A stretch of DNA of 64,000 nt from Spirodela intermedia (taxonomy: Eukaryota; Streptophyta; Magnoliopsida; Alismatales; Araceae). Shown here one piece after another: positions 22,488-33,277 of this stretch. The DNA is taken from the NCBI GenBank assembly GCA_902729315.2, contig LR746264.1:7037878-7101877 (forward strand), written 5' to 3'. Below the pieces are notes generated by a model. That model worked only from the letters and a program-made list of their open reading frames with translations, was not told where the DNA came from and ran no database searches. Every line of letters starts with the position of its first letter. Position 1 is the stretch's first letter. A program made the translations under genes and the position numbers.

Positions 22488-23244
22488 TTAAGCTTGATTC
22501 AACAGGCACTGGCGGACGCCACGGACATAGTCGAGCAGCCTGTCGGAAGGGGGAAGCACTTCCCGGACCTCCGGTTGAGCTTCGAACTCTCGAAGCCAGC
22601 GAGTGAAGGAGGGGAAGTCCTCGCTGAGGTCCTCTCCGACCATCTCTTCGACGACATGGAACCAGTGCGACCCGCAGCCGAGGACGATGTCCAGGAAGCC
22701 CAGCTTCTCCCCGCCGAAGAACTTCCTACCCCGGAAGAACCCCTCCGAGAGCTCAATGTCCAGGAGTTTCAGATTCTCTCCAGCTTCGCCGACTGCCGCC
22801 CTCTGCGCCTCGCCGGTGGAGCGGAAGATCGCCATCACCGAGGGACCCAACTGCAGGAGCGAGGAGAGGTGAGAAAAGGAAGGGCTGAGGATTGGTGATC
22901 GATCCTTCGCCGGAGTTCTGGCTGACCTTGTCGGAGCCGAAGTGACACCAAAAGCGAACGGCGGCCCTCTCGCGGGGATCGGTGGGCATCAGCGGGAACC
23001 TGCGGGGCCACGTCTCGTCGATGTACTCGAGGATGACGGCCGACTCGGCGATGGGACGATCGCCGTGGAGGAGGACGGGGACCTTCCGGTGCACAGGGTT
23101 GAGGCGGAGGAGGGCGGCGCTCTTGTTGGCCAGGTTCTCCTCCACGTACTCGTAGTCCAGGCCCTTGAGCTTGAGGGCGAGCCGGACGCGCAGCACGTAG
23201 GGGCTTGCCCACATACCGTAGAGCTTGAGCTCCCCTCCGTCCAT
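22488..23244 (-). CDS. Tau-class glutathione S-transferase, copy E
   Basis: Intact: exon 1 22927-23244 (106 codons), a 76-base phase-0 intron, exon 2 22488-22850 ending in TAA. The product has 226 residues. The N-terminal domain is nearly identical to copy D, with catalytic-type ASPY and the IAES glutathione site. Exon 2 starts LGPSVMAIF where B and D start MIPSL. It has its own substrate-site helix (CGSHWFHVVEEMVGEDL) and ends LLNQA. Since the C-terminal domain sets substrate range in tau GSTs, copy E probably differs from B and D in preferred substrates. It is the copy next to the intact F-box gene and may be the ancestral unit. Confidence 0.9.
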
Positions 23245-23757
23245 GGAGGCCAGTCTGGTTTGAGCGACGCCGAATGGCTCGCCATGGTCGGCGCCTTATA
23301 GGCGGCGGCGGCTCCTGTCTTGAGGCCCAAGCAGCCGACGACCTGTAATTTTCACTTCTCTGACTGGATAATCGACCCTTTTAGTTGCAGAGCATTCCCA
23401 AGTAGACCTTGGTGCTGCAAAGTCAAGGAAGGAATCCCCAGAGTTAATTTTCATCGGATCTGAGCTCGTACAAAACACCTCGAAATCAAGGAAAATCCTC
23501 AAAAATAGTATGAACATTCTTAAAACCCGCTTCTGGGCTTAAATTTAATCTTACGAAATTCAATCACAGATGGGTTCTTCGTGCCAGTTCACCGGATTCC
23601 TCGTGCGGAGGTGTGATATAATATATTACAGGGATTTTTACAGACGAAAGCTGCGGCCTTTTCGTCGAAAACCTACGGCCGAACCTGCTGCCTTCGATTT
23701 TGGTCGGCCCAGGAGAGGAAAGAAAATGGCACCCAGAAGAGGATGCCGACCGGCCAA
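23245..23757. other. Upstream region of GST copy E and 3' flank of the F-box gene
   Basis: The first 120 bases closely match the upstream region of copy D (CTGGTTTGAGCGACGCCGAATGG and the following). The rest includes the F-box 3' untranslated part, which is also present in the duplicated fragments. No separate gene seen. Confidence 0.55.
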
Positions 23758-25270
23758 TCAGTCCAACACGCCGGTTGGCCACAGCCGCCGCCAGGCGGCG
23801 ATCTCGTCGTCGCGGCGGAGCTTCCTGACCCCGCCGTAGAAGCCCTCCGCTTCGTTCCCTTCTTCCCGGTGATCCTTCCGACTAAGGATCGCTCTTCTCC
23901 ACCGCGAGCCTTCCGTGTACTGGTTGAACTCCAGCGCCACAGCGTCTGCCGAAAGGGAAGGGGAGAAGAGTCAGGGGAAGAAGAAATGGATTCCATTATT
24001 TTCTCAATCTATTTGAATTTGAGATGAATGGGTTTCGCCCATCGAAGAACTAGTAGCTCACCACTTCTGTGACAGCGACAATGGAGCTCGTTCCCGCCGC
24101 AAGAACCCAGGTGACCCACGACACCATACCACCAGCCTGCCACAGACGGGGAGAAGACTCTGGTAAAAATTTGATCTCTCAGGTAGAGATATCTCTAGCT
24201 TCGATCCTCATTGATGGTGGCAGCAAGAAGGGAGGATTTACCGTAAGGGAACTCCTTGTTCCTTCTCCACTGGATCTCAACATGGTCCCCGGGCCGCAGA
24301 TCGGCGAGGCAATCGGAGACGTGGAGGTCGTGAGCAGAGCTTTCCACCGGCGGAGCTCTCAGTCTCTCCCATGGCACTCCTTCCTCGACCACCATCGTCC
24401 GTCGGCCGTGCGGCGGGTACCTCGCGGTGAAGGTGTCTGTGCGGGAATCATAGCTGAGTTCTGCGTCATAACAGGACAGCATGAACCCCACATGCCCGTT
24501 CTGTAATTTAATGACGATATCTGATCAGAAACCGGAAAGGGGAAGACCTCAAAATGTGATATAATCGAAACCGAGATGATCCAGGAGAAGAGGAGCACCT
24601 CTCGATTGAAGACCTGGGCAGGGAAGCGGAAGAAGCCGGTCTCGATCGCCAGATACCAGGACATGATCGAGTTGTCCGGCAACCAGGGTTTGGTTTCGGC
24701 GGCGGCGCCGAACTTCGAGGTCAACCAAGAGAGAGGCCACACGCAGGAGAGGACTCTGAGCCATTCCCTCCGATAGCCGGCTCCAACGGGGGCGAGGTTG
24801 TCCTCACAAGAGGAGACGAAAGATTTCCAGCCCCTCTGCGCCGCAGGGCCCATCAAGCTCCCCCATTTCTCCTCCATGTGCCTCCGCCATAGATGATCGC
24901 TCCGGCACCTCTCCCGCAGGGAGTTGCAGACGGCGGCCAAGTTGCAGAGCCCCGCTGGCGAGAGCCTGCCGAGGATTATCTCCAGGGTCAGCTCCGGCAA
25001 GTCGAGAATCGACATCTCTCCCCTTGAATCCACATTCTCCACCCTGTGGGAGCTTCTCTTCCTGTGAGTCATCACGGGAAGCAGAGCGAATACGGCCGCG
25101 GCGACCTGGCGGCTGTCCACAAGCCAGCGGGAGAGACAGCCGAGGAGTTCCCGGCAGGCGGGCAGGGGTAGCAGTCTCACCTCACTTGCCCATGGGGGGA
25201 GGGGTTGCAGGGAGAGGGACTTGGAGAGGAAGAGGAGGAAGGAGAGGAACGATATAAAGAAAAAGAACAT
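23758..25270 (-). CDS. F-box protein, At2g26850/At2g32560-like
   Basis: Four exons joined in frame: 24599-25270, 24242-24500, 24062-24136 and 23758-23945, giving 397 residues. The N-terminus is a hydrophobic stretch (residues 1-20, [15 protein letters not shown]) typical of this family and possibly a membrane anchor. The F-box covers about residues 87-131 ([19 protein letters not shown]...DHLWRRHM). It should bind SKP1 and make this a substrate-recognition subunit of an SCF ubiquitin ligase; the substrate is unknown. The C-terminal part carries the family's [36 protein letters not shown] and [16 protein letters not shown] blocks and ends TGVLD. I chose the ATG at 25270 because homologues begin with the same hydrophobic run; an in-frame upstream ATG at 25411 would translate the GA repeat. 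Confidence 0.92.
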
Positions 25271-25275
25271 CAGAT

Positions 25276-25277
<2 letters not shown>

Positions 25278-25340
<63 letters not shown>

Positions 25341-25347
25341 CGAGAGA
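25278..25347. repeat. (GA)n microsatellite in the F-box 5' leader
   Basis: About 57 bases of pure GA (25278-25334), then a GAGCGAGAGCGAGAG tail. On the coding strand it is a CT-rich leader ending eight bases before the chosen ATG. In frame it reads as a Ser-Leu run, the source of spurious long Ser-Leu reading frames. Confidence 0.95.
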
Positions 25348-27273
25348 AGAAGGCCGAGACAAACAGGTATTCGAAAAAGGGGGTTCCAAGGACGACCGCC
25401 AAAAGAAGCAATAACTAACGATCATAAACAATGGAGAGAAACAGATCTGCGGATCCACGAGGAACCCTCTCGGAAAATATTGCAGCTCGTTCGAATCTGA
25501 GGATGAACCAGCGAAACCCACTCGCCAGAGAAGACGACGTCAAAGGGGAGGAAAACCAGGGGCACCAAGGAAATATCCTCTGCGCGGAGAAAAACCCTTC
25601 TTGCGGCCGATCTGGAAGAAAGCTCGCGGGATCCACAACCCGAGCTGTGGCGTATCGGCGTGGGAGGGGGAGGAGGAGGAAGAAACGTAGACCTGCCGGA
25701 AGAATCCTAGAAAGGGTTAAAGGGAACCACCAGAGAACGGCGATGGACACGGGAGTCGGCGGCGGCGGCGGCGGCGGCGATTGGGATGAGCCTGGAAGTG
25801 GGTCCGCCGTCTCCCTTCACATCCGGGGGACATTCGCCGTGAACCCCACACCAAATCCCCAGCTCCCCTCCGCCATCAGAAGGAGAAAGGGTGGGCCGCC
25901 CTTCTTTAAGGAGGGGATTCTGTCGATCACCTTGTGAGGATGGAGGTCCCTCCTCTTCCGCTGCTTCTCCGCGCCGCCCTCCTCCGCTTTGCAGTTTTCA
26001 ATCGTCGGAGGGTCTCAGAGAAGAGCGCCACGCCGTGACATCCCACTGCGGCGGCTGAGAGTCAACCATCCGAGCGCCATTATTGGCCGGCACTCGGCGG
26101 GGAGGAGCCGCCGCAGCGGGGAAAGTATTTTATTTTTTTGAAAAAACTTTGGTGTCAGGGTAGCGGTGACCAAGGTGACACGTGGAACGATCCGGTTGAA
26201 TATTGGCGTCGATGGCCACCATAAAAGACCCTCGATCTCCGACATGCGGCCGCTAGGCCTAAAAGTGGCGTTGACCATTGACCCACTCCGCCGCCCAAAT
26301 CCACGTCAGTCGGCGGTGATTCGAAGCGTTCGGTTGCGCTGCTGTAAAAGAGCTTGCGTGGGCGGTAACCGGACGGGCGGAGAAGGCAACCCCGGGAAGG
26401 CGACGAAATGAATGGTCATTCTCGTCCCCATCCGTTTTCGGCGGGAAGAACCTCGCCGTCGATCGCCCACTTCGGAGTTTTTCCTATAATATAAATATCT
26501 ACTCGAGGACTATGCTGGAAAATCTAACTTGACAAAAGTAACACGTGGAAAGCTCTCCGTCACCTGGTTCGCTCTGCACGAAATCTAAACCGCCCGATCA
26601 ATGTGCCTTCTCACGTGCCAAAACACATCCACACGTTTTCGATGGACCGAAGTCACACGTGTAAAGTTCTATGTCAGGAAAATGGCGCCATTAAAAAAGA
26701 CGAGAATATCCTTTTACTATGCCAAAAATATCCGCGTATCTATCTTTCTCTCCTCCCCTCTCTATCTGTGCGGGAAATCTATCTTTCGACGAAAAGCTGG
26801 GAGAAGGCAAGGGGCAGTGAGGGGTCTCGTCAGCGGCGAATCCATTCCAAGTGGGGAGGAACAGTCGACATAAAGCGCGCTGACAGAGCCACCGGCTGTC
26901 GGGGGCATGCATTATTGGGATTCCGCGGCACGTTCCCAAGGCGCCACTCCGAGGGCCCAAATTCTCACCTCACTTCGCCCGGGAGCAATGAATAATCGAC
27001 ACGGAGAGGGGCCGGGCGCCTGAATCTAATCCGTGTACCGTAGGCACGACGTGTAAAAATGCCGTGATGGGACAGTGGTCGTTCGCGCAGATTGGGCGCA
27101 TTTAATCATATGCTCGCTCAGCGAGGGAATACCTGGTGGGCATGTGGCCTTCTTTACTCACTATTCTTCCTCTCACCGAGAACACGCCAACGCTTCTTCG
27201 TCCACCAGGGGAAAATAGGAGAAGTTGTACGGGTCAGAAGAGGGGTTGTACATGGTGGGTAGTGGAGCAGTGG
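25348..27273. promoter_or_regulatory. F-box upstream region with four G-box hexamers
   Basis: GC-rich sequence between the F-box start and the stop of the next minus-strand gene. CACGTG occurs at 26179-26184, 26542-26547, 26612-26617 and 26656-26661. Several sit in ACACGTGG-like contexts that resemble ABA- and light-response elements bound by bZIP and bHLH factors. A (GGC)n run lies at about 25757-25779. Open frames here, on both strands, are not conserved-looking and are best explained by GC content. The right end (about 27000-27273) should hold the 3' untranslated region of the SMAP-domain gene. Confidence 0.55.
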
Positions 27274-30200
27274 CTACAGACCGAGGCCGACAGTTCTTCC
27301 GTCGCGGCGGCGGAGCCCGGCGGTGTACTGCTTCTCCAAGTCCATCTGGAGCTCCTTCTCCTTCTCCGCCCGGAGGCTGTCGTCGGGTTTGGCTTCGAGC
27401 TTTATCTCGCCCTTCACGCCCTACAGTTGGCCATAGGCACCAAGGCAGACTCAGGCTCTAAGAAGTGTGTCAGTAGGGGGTTGACATTGCCGAAGAGAAT
27501 GCGCAGCTCCAACAGAAATGGGGGAAGAAAGGCTAATACCAACTGGGTATTCCGATGGCGGCCATGGAATGTGCAGGAGAAGGGAGTGGGGAATTACCAT
27601 GAGTTTGTTGAACTTCTCCTGCCGCTCCCGGTCCGAAAACAGAGGCAGATCCCAACGGTTACCAGACTTTTTTTGTCACATGAGGATGAATAGTTGCACG
27701 AACAAGAGTTAGTGAATGCGTTTTGAGGGAAGTAGATCCAATTCACCTCTTCTGTTGCTTAGTACGATAGATTTTCAAGTGAAAAAAAAGTAAAGAGTCT
27801 AGATAGTACGTGGAGATGAGTTACCTCTTCTGGTGGTTCGTTCTTCTTGTTACCCCACAACAGCTTCTTCTTTTGAGCGGTAGACAAGAAACCACACCCC
27901 GTGAGGTTCTTATTAACTGTTTGGACGGGAAGCTTTTCGGTCACCTCATGATTGTGGGAAAATCGAAGAAATGATGCAACCAAACGATACTATGATGAAG
28001 TATTACATAAAAACGGCATAGAAACCTCTGCGGCAAGTTTAATAAAGTTTTGTAAGACACGCATTCTGATGACACAGAATTTTTTAACTGTGATTAGCAG
28101 TAGCAGCACGATCTAATGTAACAATAGAGAGAAAATGGTGCAGTGAAGGAAGCTTGTGACACAGATAAACTTAGATGAAAATTCTGATAAAAAAAGGCAG
28201 TGCAAACACAAATAACCAGAATCAGTCAATTTGTTTTTTCAAAAACTAAGAACTCCGGTAAGATTTGCGAAAACTGCATTTTTGCTCAGCCTAGGAAGCT
28301 GCCCGATGATATCTTTTGGGCGCTGGTTGGGTTGTGGGAAGCAGTGCATGGGTCCCCTTGCTTCATGCTAAATGAATAAATAGAAATGCTCACAGTAAAT
28401 TTGAAACATTCAAGTTCATTGAATTTATTGGAGCCAGGATTCAGGCTGCTTCGCTAAGTTAGTCAAATTGAAACTAAGTACTCGGAATCTGATTTAGAAG
28501 TTATTGTAGCCGTAAAATTACTTGCCGGAAGTGTGGGATGTAAGATGTCCACCATGGATTACCCAAAGTGGAACACTCAGTGTCTGCGGTTTTAGTAGGA
28601 ACAAATTACCAACAGGTCCGACATATTAAAAACCAGAAGTATTTATAGATGAAATTATGCACAAAGCTGTCATCAACTATAGCCATTAAGTAAAGAAAAT
28701 TCAATTCCATTAGGATATAGTAAATCAAAGTTCCACACAAAGATAAATCATCATGAATTTCTGCTATAGATGCATATAATAATGATAGAAGAGGTCATTT
28801 ACAGTACCTAATTCCGCAGCCTTCATGGCTGCAACCTTTGCCGCATTGAAATCTTGACTAACTTCGACCTGAGAACTAGATGAACCGGCAGCTCCTGAAT
28901 TACCATCTGCAACATTCTTCTCCTTGCTCAAGCTTGGAGATGCTCCAACATCTACACGGATAGTGGCAGCTTTTCACGATGGATCAGATTAACACGTCCA
29001 TAATAATGGGAAGTTACAAGCCATCCAAAATAAAACTTACCATCTTCTGCAGCTGGCTTTTCCAAATGACCCGGTTTATGTTTCTTAGATAAAGAATCCT
29101 CAACCACACGAGTATTGTTGTCTCTTGCATCTCTGTCACACATAGTAGCTGAATATTTAGCATCATTCCTCCTTTCTTCCCCTTCTCCCCGATCAAACCT
29201 ATCCTTCCGCTTATCATATTCCCTTTCATTATGTTTCCTTTTGTGCTCTATGCTCTCATTTTCCACTTCCTTTATATTTCTCGAGTAGGTCTCTTTCCTA
29301 TGACCAGTTTCACTGTCTTTATCAACTCTCGAATCCTTTGGATGTCCTTTCCTTCCATTCAATGATGTACGATCATGCTCATAGTCTCCAGGACTTCTTG
29401 GCCCATCTCTCTTTTCAGTCCTCTCAGCTCTATCCTGGTATTGATCCTGCTCCCTATTCTTTATATCCCCTCTGTACGATTTGTCATACTGGCCTCCAGA
29501 GGGTGGTCGATCAGATGATAAATATCTGTCATTATGCCTGTGATACTCTGTTCTGTGTGACCGACTATCAGATTTATCTCTAGAGCGCCTGTCAGTTCCA
29601 TAGTCATCCCTTGAGTACTTATCAATACGCTGAGTACTTTCATATCTAATATTTCCACGCCTGGACTCTCGACCTGATCGAGAGGACCTGAACTGATTTC
29701 TTTCACCTTCATCAGCATCTCGTTGGTGTCTACTATAATTTGCAGACCTGTTCCTGTTATAATATTTCCTTTCATCCCTTGTTTTACTGCCGTACATCTT
29801 TTGATGATCTTCTTTGGAGAAAACTGGACTACTGCCCCTTTCATGCTTTGGACTAGGGCTGCCTGCAAACGTTGACTGACCAATTAAGCTACCAGCCACA
29901 AAGTTTTTGTTAAAGAGACAAAACAGATGTGATTCCCAATGGAATAATAGGAAGAATGATTCACAATAAACTTTAAAAGTAAATAATGTCCAATTCATCT
30001 ATCCATCTATGTGGAATATATCAGCCAAAGAGTTGGCGAATAGATGGATCCATCTTGGAACAGATATGTATAACTAACCATCCGAAAAGCCTTCCAGAAC
30101 CTTGATCCTTTGTAATTAAATCAGATACACGATAAAGGGAAGGAATAAAAGTTCAAACATTCAGTAGATTGCAATCCACTCTGTCTAAGTACTGCCCTCC

Positions 30201-31467
30201 CCATGGTCATAGGATTACGGGAAAATAAATAAATGAACATCAACAACAGCTTACTAAAAATACTGTGCAACTCAGGAACAGGAGATAAAAAGTAAATGTC
30301 GACAGATATTTTAGGAGAAAATAAAAAAAAACATAAAATACCAGAAGAACCCAAGCTGTGCGCACCTGCCGCCTACAACCCTGATCTCCTAGTCACCAGA
30401 GTTGACTTATGTTACTGAATGGCAGTTGACAGATAGCCATGATGACTTGCGATTTGATTCGAATTTCCTGGAAGAACTACGAGAAAAATGGAGCAGTTTA
30501 CATTCGATTGTTCTAGATATCTGCTCAGGCAAATTTCGTCCAACACGAGTGGAGACAGTTTACCACAGTGATGGAGACTGCTGTGTGGGAAAGGAGGGCA
30601 GGTGGACAAGAGGTGGGATGGCCATCTGGATGGGGTAGAAGGAAGGGAACAAGGCATTGCTAAAGAAGGGAGGTACTTAAGTGATTTATTCATGTAGACA
30701 ATTTTAAACTGCTGCTTTCCACACTAGTTATATCAACTACGGACCACCGAGACCAACAGCTGACCAAAAGACAAAAATTCAGAATTCTTACATGATAAAA
30801 CCATTTATGTATACTATTTTTCCAAAATTATGCAAAGCGAAGTAGAAGTGAACACTCGTAATCTTCTCACATCCGACTAGTATGGTGGTTGAATTAATAA
30901 GCTAAACAATAAGCGTAAGACTCAGTGACGTCAGACTGTTGATGTAGTCTAAAAAACAGAGAAGTTCAGAAAAAAAAATTGTGCATAGATAAAATACAAA
31001 TGGCTGGCCAAAATGACAGAGTATAGAGTAGCATTCACTGGGAATATATTTTCTTACCAATAAAATAGATTTTTCTGATACAGGAAAATAAGACATTGGA
31101 TTTTACTTAATTTTGTGTATGCATCCTTTCAACATGAAATCATGTTACGAGTCTTTTTAAAACTTGAGCACTCTCAGAAAAAAAAACATATGCTAATAAC
31201 CTTTAGAAAAAATTAGCAATAAAGCAAACGTAGGAGACTGCACGCATGTGGGAGAAATGAGAGAAAAAGTTGCAGAATGCTAAAAAAATATTAGGTCAGA
31301 TAACAAAATCGTATCAAGTAGTGCTAACCATCGGATAAAGAAGAATCTGATCCTCCAGCAGAAGAATGGCGACGATACTTCCTATTTGCAGCATCATTTG
31401 AAGGCTTACGAAATGACGGTTTGGTGTCTGAGACATCAGCTGACTGAACTGGTAAGTCAGAATCCAT
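27274..31467 (-). CDS. Arginine/serine-rich coiled-coil 2-like protein with SMAP domain
   Basis: Six coding exons: 31329-31467, 29041-29862, 28808-28951, 27825-27916, 27598-27666 and 27274-27420. All join in frame to 470 residues. The N-terminus (MDSDLPVQSADV, then FRKPSNDAANRKYRR) and a long middle region rich in Arg, Ser, Asp and Tyr (about residues 50-300) look like an intrinsically disordered nuclear SR-type segment. The last 115 residues form the SMAP domain: an AAELVNKNLTG segment, KKKLLWGNKK, RWDLPLFSDRERQEKFNKLMG and the invariant-looking end QYTAGLRRRDGRTVGLGL. The family is similar to RSRC2 and is linked to RNA processing; its exact role in plants is not established. A 1.5-kb intron follows exon 1. 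A non-coding first exon is likely near 32756-32880. Confidence 0.88.
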
Positions 31468-33277
31468 TATACCAGTACCTGGAGTTTCGAAAATTCGTGA
31501 ATACGGTAAGGGCAAACCATTAAACACGCCAAAAAAAAAATCAAATGATTGTGAAAAACATTAATCCAAAAGAAAATAAAGACAGAAAAAAGGAGCTACG
31601 AATGCTCTCCAACTTTGCCATCGTTAAATGGTTTTCAACTGCGCAAATGCAATTTTCACTGAAATTGAAAAAGAAAGGGAAAGGAATTGCCCGATTTCTA
31701 GCTGATCTTACACAGATCAGCAGGCGACTTCCTCGACATTATTTTGCCTACTGTGGCGGCCACTGGTCTTCCTGATCAATAAATCCCGCCTAATGTTATC
31801 TCTAGAGGACAGTTTATCAACTCAGAGTTAGAGTTCTAATGAGGGTCGAAAAATTTTGAAAAAAAAAACCAGCCTTAAAATTTAAATCATCTCCGGTTTC
31901 TCTGAAATATTCGTAAATACTTCAGGGATAATATATTCTATTAGTTAGCTCACTTAACTCGATCTTTCAACCCAAACTGAAATTAGGCATACACGGTCAA
32001 GATCCAGATTGATGATAAATTGAAGTCTCTATTAGAATCAGAAGACCATCTGCAAGAATTTTACCATACCATCTACGAACTGCTTAATGACAACGTAAAG
32101 GAAATACGTAAATATCATTCCCAGCTAATATTATCCATCCAAGAAAATAAGGGTGATTGTGAGAAAGGTACAAAAAAGTACACAACAAAAATAAAACTTC
32201 TGGAATCCTCGAGTTCCACCCACGGTAGTCAAGTACAAGAAACAGTATACATCAACAAATTACAATACGAAAGCATGGTAGAAAATCAACAAAATGCAAA
32301 TGCAACACACGAAAGATAAAAAGATCATGGACACAGTGACAGACTACGACGTGAATTTCTCATGGAAATGGTTAGATACCATTGCCATATATTATCTAGG
32401 CACACATTTGATACGCACGATAACAACTAACTACATCTCGAACTGGCCGAAGAAAATACACAGTCCTGAGAAACCCTAAAAAAGACTTCGCAGTCCTTTC
32501 ACAACTACACATCCCCTCGCTAATTCCAATTCCAGAAATTCATCGAAATCGATTAAGAATTTGGAGGATGAAACGAAGTAGGGAAAAGCACCACACGTCA
32601 AATAAAAGATTTAAAACTTTCAGGTAGGACAGTCTAGGTAGGAAACAAATACATCGATGCATGAGCGTACGCCGAAGCAGAAAATTGGCAACAAAAAGGA
32701 CGAGTAGGAATGTATGAATTGTGGCACAACGGGGGATAAGAGCTTGGATCAATACCTTGGATCCACGGAACGCAGTTTCTCGACGAGAGCGTCCAACACT
32801 CTGCTTCCACTCCCTTCCTGCCCTTCCACCGTTGCTCGACGAACCCTAGCGCTTCTTCTCCTAATAAAGAAGGTCAATGTCTTCTGTGGCGGGGTCGGTT
32901 TCCAGGATGGTGTTACGATCGGACACGTGGCACGGAACACCGAGGATACGATCTCTGTCGTTGATCGGTGATATCATGCATAGGCTCTATGATTCTAAGA
33001 ATCTCGTTTTGGGCTTTTCATTCAAAAATGGGCCGGGCCTGACTTGTTGATTGGCCCGTCGTTCTGACAGCCCCGCTAGTTCTTCGTTCTGTGTTTAGGG
33101 TTTAAGGACTCTCTCTCTCTCTCTCTCCCTCCCTTCTCCCCTATCTCCGCTAGCAAAGGCTAGGGTTTTCAACCATCAAGTATTGCATGATCCTGTAGTT
33201 CTGATTGTTGTCACCCTAGATCGTATCTGGTTTTCCTCCTCTCGCATCGTCACTCGTTGCAGAAGTGTCGGTGCATC
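31468..33277. promoter_or_regulatory. Divergent promoter region between the SMAP gene and the PPR gene
   Basis: The two genes start away from each other. A likely non-coding leader exon of the SMAP gene lies on the minus strand near 32756-32880, with a donor AAG/GTATTG after 32756 and an acceptor CAG/GTACTGG at 31478, giving a leader intron of about 1.28 kb. Telobox-like AAACCCTA or AGGGTTT strings occur at about 32841 (CGAACCCTAGC) and 33093 (GTTTAGGGTTTAA). They are frequent in promoters of translation and organelle genes. A CT repeat (33111-33127) precedes the PPR start. Confidence 0.55.

Noticed and set aside
24069-24506. A 145-codon plus-strand open frame
   Set aside because: It is antisense to F-box exons 2 and 3, whose minus-strand reading contains family-wide conserved blocks and correct splice sites.
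25205-25521. Open frames encoding Arg-Glu or Ser-Leu runs
   Set aside because: They are translations of the GA microsatellite and carry no information. The same applies to 37392-37601 and 39462-39512.
25415-25937. Overlapping open frames of 111 and 168 codons on opposite strands right of the F-box start
   Set aside because: Low-complexity, GC-driven frames in a promoter or leader region, with no recognisable motif on either strand.
27136-27693. A 185-codon plus-strand open frame
   Set aside because: It is antisense to the last two exons of the SMAP-domain gene (27274-27420 and 27598-27666), whose minus-strand translation has the conserved QYTAGLRRRDGRTVGLGL end.
30061-30120. A possible mini-exon of the SMAP-domain gene (reads GSGRLFGW or GSRFWKAFRM)
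   Set aside because: Either version leaves the wrong phase for the next exon, whereas joining 31329 directly to 29862 keeps the frame (SDGSPSPKHE). It may be a cryptic exon but is not supported.
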